Assembly (NCBI GenBank): GCA_009599575.1
Contig: VWND01000002.1
Coordinates: forward strand, 1,426,001-1,490,000
DNA from: Blumeriella jaapii
Taxonomy: Eukaryota > Ascomycota > Leotiomycetes > Helotiales > Drepanopezizaceae
Direction of reading: 5' to 3'
DNA: 64,000 nt
Below the pieces are notes generated by a model. That model did no database searches. It saw nothing but the letters and a program-made list of their open reading frames with translations, and was not told the DNA's origin. A program made the position numbers and the translations under genes. How positions within the stretch are numbered: position 1 is the stretch's first letter; each line of letters opens with the position of its first letter. Shown in pieces: positions 57,726 through 64,000 of the stretch.

Positions 57726-59764
57726 TCAAGTCCAGTGTCGAGTCCATATCTCTCGTTCAACCTCAGTCCCGATGAACTGCATGGGTTAATATGTATCGGT
57801 TCTGAATCAATGATGACTGCATCATACCTTGAACGCCACTTCCGTGATATCCTCGAAACCCTCCTTGATTTGTGGGCGTCGATAACGGGACGCGAAGCCC
57901 TTGAATGCCATGCTGGAGAGGATGCTTCGTTTCTCGGGGTTCATCTGAAGAACAATGAGCCAAATCTTTCACATGCAACTTCGCATCGTTCCGATCCTGG
58001 AGATGCGACGGTGATGGAGCCTGACGAGAGATCGGTTGAGAACAGGGGGCCGCATACTACGTCGTTCAGTGCTCGCACAGCATCGTTGTGCGCGCAAATC
58101 TCAGGTCCTGCTGTGAACCACACGCAACGAATTGGTACAGCATGCTGAGCAGCCAATTCGATCCATTTCTTCCGCACCTCGGGATCCGCATTGGTATTGT
58201 CTGGGATCAGGTCAAGATTAGCTTGATGGATCGTACACGTCAGGATGCAGCTAGTCAACGATGGCAGCTGCAACTCACCGATTGCTACAGATTTCCCTTC
58301 CGAAAGACGCTCCCCCGCAACCTTGAGACACTTTTCACGCTTCTCTGGTGTCAGATGACTTCCATGAGATCTCTCCGTACGCGGTGGGGAAACATACCGT
58401 TTTGAGGATATCTTGGTTGACTCTTGTGTAGCCAAGAGGCTCGAGATTCCTCAAGTAGAAGGTGGACTTGCCAGCGCCTGGACTGCCGCAGAACAAGACA
58501 ACTGAATTGCACAGTAGCGAGTCAGTGACTGCTCTATCCAGTATTTTTGGAGGATCAGGATAAGACATTCCAGCTGTAGAGGGACCCTGATTACATACTG
58601 TCGCAATCGTTCTTTTTTCGAAGGGTAGGGGAACTACAGGAACGTGAGCGCGACCAACGTAACATGCTCTGGAGGTTCACGAACCCTCGACTGAAGACTG
58701 GTCGACGTGGTCGGCAGGGTTGAATGATCTAGTGAAAGGACGTGGTGCTTCTCCGAGAAAATACTCTTCCGGGGTGTAGAACTTGATGCCGATGTTGTGA
58801 GCAAAGTTTCTGGTTCATGTAAGTGTGATGTAGGCATCGCGAGACTCGAGGTACACACCGATCGGAACACGAGAAATCTTTGGGCTGGCCGTTAAACGCT
58901 GCACGACCGCCAGCGTCGCCGACAAAAATCGATTTATCATAGTCAACGTCATCGGGACCGATACCATAGTCTTTCAGAATTTCTGTCCACATTCCCGTCC
59001 TGGGCTTCCTGTAGATGTCTTTGCCGGTAGCTGCGTAGATGCTGATCGGGATGTCCAGCTGACCCATCACAGCAAGCACCTTTGACTTAAATGACGCTAG
59101 CTTGGTGAGATGGGCTTTCGGAGCTTTGGCGTCAGCCTTTAAGGAAATACCACCTTGGTTGCTAACAACCACGACTTTAAAGCTGTATTCTCGTAAGTGG
59201 TGCTGCTTCCTTGAAGGTAACACCGGCAAACATACCCCTCATCGGTATACGTTTTTCGTAGTTGGGCAGGAACAGAGGAATGCCACCATTTCCAATCTTG
59301 AGCATCGGTAGCAAATTTCTTGCCGGAAGATGATGAGATAAGAGTCGAATCCTGGGTGATAGGTCAGATATGGTCCGACGAGCTCGTGTAATGGAGACAC
59401 GGGTCTCTTCTCGTGCTTACAAAGTCAAATGCTGCTATCTTAATTTGCTTGGTCCTTCCAGTGGAAGATCTCAGGTCTGATGGTGACCCATCTGGCGTCT
59501 GGTATTTACCGACGAGGAGGGTGTTTGGTGTATCTTTACTGGGCGCCCGCTCTTGCCATATGATCTTCTCGGGGGGTTTTTGAGAGGCGGGTGTGAAGAA
59601 GGAGGCAACAGCGGTTTCTACCAAAGTCAGCTGGCACACCTCAAAGATAGTTGACGCTGTTGATACGCACGTGTTGTCGTGGACTGGAGTTTTCTCCGGA
59701 GGGGAGGCGGGCTGATGGGCGCGTCGTGATCGAGCCACCTTTTCGATTTCGATGGACTCGCCAT
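57726..59764 (-). CDS. pnk1: DNA 3'-phosphatase / 5'-polynucleotide kinase (PNKP-like)
   Basis: Eleven exons: 59764-59671, 59617-59421, 59351-59236, 59189-58859, 58809-58681, 58633-58599, 58501-58398, 58342-58279, 58200-58061, 57944-57828 and 57776-57726, about 458 residues. The phosphatase half has the HAD nucleophile motif FDFDSTL, SNQGGISL, KPRTGMW and VGDAGGR. The kinase half has the Walker A loop CGSPGAGKST, GYTRVNQDILKT, DNTNADPE and RALN..MNPEK, with the family's final W..HW. The enzyme repairs broken DNA ends, leaving 3'-OH and 5'-phosphate. Every junction agrees in phase except exon 3 to exon 4, which is off by one base. The expected EGYSFKV needs one base fewer, in the GGGG or AA at the junction. 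A 41-base alternative intron keeps frame but yields poorer sequence. Confidence 0.9.
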
Positions 59765-60952
59765 GGTGAGAAATGTTCTCTGGGCGACACGTTTGAAGAA
59801 TAGATCCAGGATGGCGCTGTTTTGCGTTCGTGCTTGGGCAATTGTTTCTGATGATACTCTACTATAGGTACCATCAGGTAGAGACGTCGACGTGGGACGT
59901 GGTTCGTGCACCTTCCACTTGACGAGCTCGCGCTAGCACGTGACCAGGGGATCAACACATCAAATTTCAGTGAAAAATCCCTAGATGGTTTCCTTGCCTT
60001 GAGGTCTCTGTTTTTGGGCATGATTTCGTGTCATTGCTTAAGTAGAGATCTGTTATTTGCCCAGACTTCTGCGGAAACAGTGACAGCTTTTGTGATTGGT
60101 GAACTGTACAGTTTCCTTGCTCTTCTTTGACCTACAATCTGTACTGGTCTTCCAATCCAGATTCAGTGCTTACTATTTGAACTATGGATGAACTTGCAAA
60201 CAAGGATCTATTGCATTCACACAAAACACGAGTGGGGGTGTTAGAGTTGTTTTGTCTCTAATTGTATTCTTGTTTGTCTCTTCGAATATTGGCAGACGTT
60301 TTCGAGATAGAAGCCTCTGCTTTCCATTTCGAGAGTCCTAACCATCGCTACAGAGTATCTACCTTTTCTACATTACTAATGCGAGTCGATGTTGATTCGT
60401 GTTTGAAGCACATCCACACGTTGAGATTGAGATCACTCCATGGAAAAACACGTACTATTCATCCGCGTACAGGTAGCAGTTTTCGGTTCAGCTCCATTTT
60501 CAATACACAGCAGATTTTCGAGAAAACTACCATGCTATCGTAGGCCCTCTATGCGAAGAAGATAGCCGGTAACTGGACTTGATATCAAAGGACAGTATCT
60601 CGATTGCCCTTAGTACCATACCCTACCTGCACTGTAGCTTCCTCTACCAAGTACTAATTTACCCCCCCCCCCCCCCCCCATTTCACGGGGACTATCGACA
60701 ACAGCTACACGCAATCCCATGCCAGGGCAATTGCATGTTTGTGTCTCGTTCTGTGATATTAGCTGACATAGAAACATGTGACGTCAGTATTGGACTTTGA
60801 CTGAGGTAAAAGCACTTCGGAATTAAAGGAGTGTACAAAAGATTCCAATATTCCAAGCTCTTCGCATACACCTCTAAGATCATGATCGAGAGTGCGATAA
60901 ACACACAATGTACAACTTATCACATTTTTGCATAATCTATACATTGTATGTT
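59765..60952. other. Intergenic region with poly-C tract
   Basis: 1.2 kb holding the PNKP-like gene promoter and the 3' region of the PPR gene. A run of 18 C lies at 60662-60679. No gene is supported. Confidence 0.5.
60662..60679. repeat. Poly-C run (18 bases)
   Basis: Eighteen consecutive C bases in an AT-rich context. Its length is likely to vary or be misread. Confidence 0.9.
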
Positions 60953-62860
60953 TTACATTCCCAGGAAGAAATCTTGCTTCATCCTAGCCGTATCCGGCTT
61001 CTCCATAATGTGCCTCAATTGGCCCATTGCAAAATCCAGCTCTGTCTCTTCTGCATCCTTCCACCGCGACCTAATCTCCTCCCAAGCCTGCATCGTCCTG
61101 GCCTTACCCGTGCACTTCGAGAACGCCCGGAAAGCCCAAATCACGAGCCATTGTGATAAGTGTACTTCCTCGACTTTGTCGTCTAAGGACTGGAGGAGAG
61201 ATCCCCACACGCTTTCGAGACGCCCTTCGGTCCATTTCGTGTATCGGATGCCTCCGTGCGTGGCGAAGCCTTGGAGAATGCGAAGGAAGATCGTGCCGTG
61301 CACGCCAAGCCCGAAGACTTTCATCTCATCCAGGAGCCTGCTGACTTTCTCAAGCTCGCCGCTCGTGACAGCATAATGCGTGATTAGGATCTCAAATGTG
61401 TGTAGATCCGGGGCGACTATTGACTTGTTTTGAAACTTCCCACGTAGTTTGAGGTTCTTTTTGGATAGCTTGCCCATGTGTCTTAATGCCAGATTAACTT
61501 CACGCCGGCTATGATAGTCTCGCGGTGGCAGCTGAGGATTTTGGCGCTCGAAATGCCATTCTTTCATCCGTTGGTACATGTGCTCGGCAGAGGCCGGCTC
61601 GCAAGAGCGTATCAGGGCTGATATCGTAGCGTTCAACACCACAGTATCCACGATTTCGCCATCTTCGACTAGAGCTCTATACGAAGCCCGGACCCCATCT
61701 CCGCTCTGTCTGAGCCCATAGTAGAATATCAAGCTCACATGGTGAAAGCGGTCGTATTCTAGACCCCGGGCTTCCATTTCCTTGTATATCATCTCGGCCA
61801 GTACGAGCTTTCCGGCTTTGCATGCGACATCGAAGAGGACATTGAATGTAGCTGCGGTCGCCTTGACATTTGCCACACGCTCCATTTCCTTCCACATCTG
61901 AAGGGCTGCTTCGACCTCGACTTCTGTTGATTTCTTCACGTATCTCGCAACGAATGAAATCGCGCTTGTCCATTCGAAAGGGCTCAGGGGGATTGCAGAA
62001 ACCCTCAAGTCATCGACGACCGAAAGATATCTTAACATGGAGTGTTCGTCCTTCTTCTCCACAATCGACAAATGGTGCATCATTCCATGCCGTATCTTCG
62101 AAGGAAGATATGGTGCGCGTGGTGCTGGAAGAGTTCTGTATAGTCGATATAGCTCTTCGGGATCAACCGGCTCTTTGGCATTCCGACATTTGCGCATATA
62201 AATACGTAGTTCTTCTAGCTTAACCTTCGTCTCTGGATCTGAAGGCCAAGTATAATCCGGAGGGGGCCATTCGTCCTCGGCGTTTGTAGAGACTGTGAGC
62301 CGCGGTCCGTCGCTGGGTTGGTAGAGCCGCGGTAGGTCAAGCAATGGAAGCTGATCCGTGTATGATGTTCCGGAAGACTGGTCTACTAATTCCAATAGCT
62401 CTTCCCGAGTCCGATTCGGTTGGAAGGGTGTCCGCTCATCCTCTCTCTCCTCCTGTTCCGCTGCCTCGCTTTCTGCATAAAAATCCTCCGTCTCAACATC
62501 CTGGGTGTGGTTGTGCCGCTGAAACAAAATCTTTGGAAGACGCCGCCGTCTTCGAGTTACACTGGGTCGGCGTGCCGTAAAAAAACTCGAAAATTCGATC
62601 CTTTTGGGCGGGTCTTTGTGGCAGCTGCCAGCCTCCGCGAGGGACTTGATAAACCACGCTTCAATCCCCAAAGAGCTCGATAACATTGGGTTGTCGAACT
62701 TGGGGCGATTATCTCGGCTATACAAATGGATGTTTCTGGAAAGCTCAACGGGGTATAGAAGTGAAAGAGCTTGACGCGGAGCTAACTTTGACAAAATGGG
62801 CCTGCTCGTCGAGGTGGAGCTGCAGAAGAGGGACATGAGCGTCCTGACATGTTGGATCAA
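60953..62860 (-). CDS. Mitochondrial pentatricopeptide-repeat (PPR) protein
   Basis: This is a single exon of 635 residues. The N terminus (residues 1-50) is basic with few acids, consistent with mitochondrial import. Residues about 300-520 contain several PPR-like helical hairpins: VKATAATFNVLFDVACKAGK, LVLAEMIYKEMEARG, VVLNATISALIRSCEPASAEHMYQRMKEW and DLHTFEILITHYAVTSGELE, then KVSRLLDEMKVFGLG. Such proteins bind organellar RNA and act in processing, stability or translation. The particular RNA target cannot be read from the sequence. It is divergent from mitoribosomal RSM25, with 297 bases between starts. Confidence 0.88.
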   Translation of the reverse strand: MIQHVRTLMSLFCSSTSTSRPILSKLAPRQALSLLYPVELSRNIHLYSRDNRPKFDNPMLSSSLGIEAWFIKSLAEAGSCHKDPPKRIEFSSFFTARRPSVTRRRRRLPKILFQRHNHTQDVETEDFYAESEAAEQEEREDERTPFQPNRTREELLELVDQSSGTSYTDQLPLLDLPRLYQPSDGPRLTVSTNAEDEWPPPDYTWPSDPETKVKLEELRIYMRKCRNAKEPVDPEELYRLYRTLPAPRAPYLPSKIRHGMMHHLSIVEKKDEHSMLRYLSVVDDLRVSAIPLSPFEWTSAISFVARYVKKSTEVEVEAALQMWKEMERVANVKATAATFNVLFDVACKAGKLVLAEMIYKEMEARGLEYDRFHHVSLIFYYGLRQSGDGVRASYRALVEDGEIVDTVVLNATISALIRSCEPASAEHMYQRMKEWHFERQNPQLPPRDYHSRREVNLALRHMGKLSKKNLKLRGKFQNKSIVAPDLHTFEILITHYAVTSGELEKVSRLLDEMKVFGLGVHGTIFLRILQGFATHGGIRYTKWTEGRLESVWGSLLQSLDDKVEEVHLSQWLVIWAFRAFSKCTGKARTMQAWEEIRSRWKDAEETELDFAMGQLRHIMEKPDTARMKQDFFLGM

Positions 62861-63157
62861 TGGTCACCGTCCCTGGTCAGGCATTGGAAGCAGTGTCTGA
62901 GATAGTTGCACTCGGTTGGCGTTGAGCGTTGGTGTGAGCGGATTGGAGGTTGCGAAGGGGAATGTGATCGCATCGAGTACATTTTTTTTGCGCGCACGGG
63001 GGATGGAACACCGTACGTAGGCCGACATCTACGATACCAGGCACAGCACAACTCCACCCCAACAACCAAAGTCTTTGTGGCTGTTCCAGCCAGAAAGTAA
63101 GATCATTATCGATCGACCTTCAACGCGAGGAGGATTGATTGAGATACTGGTGCAAAG
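62861..63157. promoter_or_regulatory. Bidirectional promoter of PPR and RSM25 genes
   Basis: 297 bases between two facing-away starts, both of mitochondrial gene-expression proteins, which would suit shared control. A short poly-T tract is at 62982-62989. No specific box is claimed. Confidence 0.5.
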
Positions 63158-63929
63158 ATGAGGGGACTCAACCTGAAGCCTTCGCGGGTCTACCAAACCG
63201 CATCTGCCATGCTCGAGACTGGCAGCATAAGCCAACCACCGCCATGGTTCAAGACCATTGGGGCAATACCTCCGGCAGAGATCTTGACTCGATCGCAGCC
63301 AGCCCAGCACCGAGAATTCAACCGGAAATCCCGAGTCCGCAAGCCTAGCAAGATGTTCAAACCCCAAGCCATCGTGTACGAAGAAGATAGACTGAGGCTT
63401 CAATTCTACGGCGACCATCCCTGGGAGTTAGCACGGCCGCGTGTAGTTCTGGAGAATGATGGAAAAGATGGGCAGAAGTGCGATTGGAGTCGGATACAGC
63501 AGCCTGGGAGGCAGCTAAACGGAGAGAGGTGGGTTGCGACATTTCCTTTCAATATGGTGGCTCTAACATATTCGTAGTGTTGTTCAACGTCAGCTCTGGC
63601 TCATTAATAACACACAATATACCCCTGACCAAGCGTACGACATTGCTCGCAAGGAGTTCTACGCATTACGCCACGAGGAGGAAACCGAGAGGAGGGTGCA
63701 ACGAGAAGAGGCAACGTGGACGGGAGCGTACTTTGGGAAAGGAGTGTTGGAGATTGGCATGGAGCTGGAAGATAAGGCCTATGAGTCCTGGAAAGCGTGG
63801 GCTTCTAGCCAGGTTCAGGCGATCCATACCCAGAGAGATTCGGCCTACACTGGAGTTGGAACGGAGCCCGAAGAGGTTGGGATCGCTGCGCTCGAAGAGG
63901 ACCTGACTGGAGTTATGGCAACAGCATGA
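63158..63929 (+). CDS. rsm25: Mitochondrial small-subunit ribosomal protein RSM25 (mS23)
   Basis: Two exons, 63158-63528 and 63578-63929, with an intron of GTGGGT..CTAACATATTCGTAG, encode 240 residues. The family pattern is clear: [24 protein letters not shown] sequence in residues about 75-95 (here [15 protein letters not shown]), then [15 protein letters not shown]. After the splice come [25 protein letters not shown] and [17 protein letters not shown]25 is a mitochondrion-specific component of the 37S subunit. It appears complete, ending at 63929 before the right edge. Confidence 0.93.
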
Positions 63930-64000
63930 CGAATGTCTGATAGAATTGGTATGGCATGTTAGGGTGTAAAAATAGTGGTCCTGGTCGCGTATATCGATGA
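63930..64000. other. 3' flank at the right edge
   Basis: 71 bases downstream of RSM25, with nothing further seen. Confidence 0.4.

Noticed and set aside
59236..59280. 41-base intron (GTATAC..TTCAAG) in the PNKP-like gene
   Set aside because: It keeps frame but removes the residues TYTDEG that precede the phosphatase strand and has no clear branch site; kept as an alternative only.

Overview
This is nuclear DNA of a filamentous ascomycete (Pezizomycotina). The genes carry short introns, mostly 45-60 bases, with GT..AG ends and CTAAC or CTGAC branch sites close to the acceptor. The gene set is fungal: a SUR7-family membrane protein, a ZRC1-type zinc transporter, a DUF2408/UPF0662 protein, fungal P1, NOP15, a Tudor-less SMN and RSM25. 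A placement in Leotiomycetes is my impression from protein resemblance only and is weak. I see no rRNA, tRNA or CRISPR array, and no co-regulated biosynthetic cluster; the gene order looks like ordinary housekeeping synteny.

Layout. 0-6 kb: possible 3' end of a gene, an FHA tail-anchored protein (-), and an IFRD-family protein (+). 8-14 kb: one very large disordered Arg/Ser-rich protein (+), split by an apparent 1-base frameshift. 15-24 kb: zinc transporter (-), SUR7-like protein (-), secreted PLC-like phosphodiesterase (+), small secreted protein (-). 25-34 kb: NOP15 (-) divergent from SMN (+), a cupredoxin-like secreted protein (+), a mitochondrial YciI-like protein (+), and a secreted But2-like protein (-). 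34-49 kb is dense housekeeping: ribosomal P1 (-), DUF2408 (+, frameshifted), an acidic unknown protein (+), PEX19 (-), UBC9 (+), asparagine synthetase (+, frameshifted), mitochondrial porin (+), mitochondrial J-protein (-), methionine aminopeptidase 2 (+). 48.8-57.7 kb is a repeat-rich accessory stretch around a single gene of unknown function (52.4-54.1 kb). It holds a 502-bp transposon-like element with perfect 31-bp terminal inverted repeats, a diverged duplication, and many micro- and minisatellites. 57.7-64 kb: DNA 3'-phosphatase/5'-kinase (-, one unresolved splice or frame junction), a mitochondrial PPR protein (-), and mitoribosomal RSM25 (+).

Two window-wide observations stand out. 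First, four otherwise intact genes each need exactly one base added or removed, and each time the base lies in a short homopolymer; this looks more like an assembly or base-calling problem than gene decay. Second, the spacers are littered with short GTAC-containing palindromic words (TACTGTAC, CTGTACAG), and the right end of the transposon-like element borders such a tract.

Most exon boundaries were worked out by hand, checking splice sites and reading phase, so they are predictions without transcript support.
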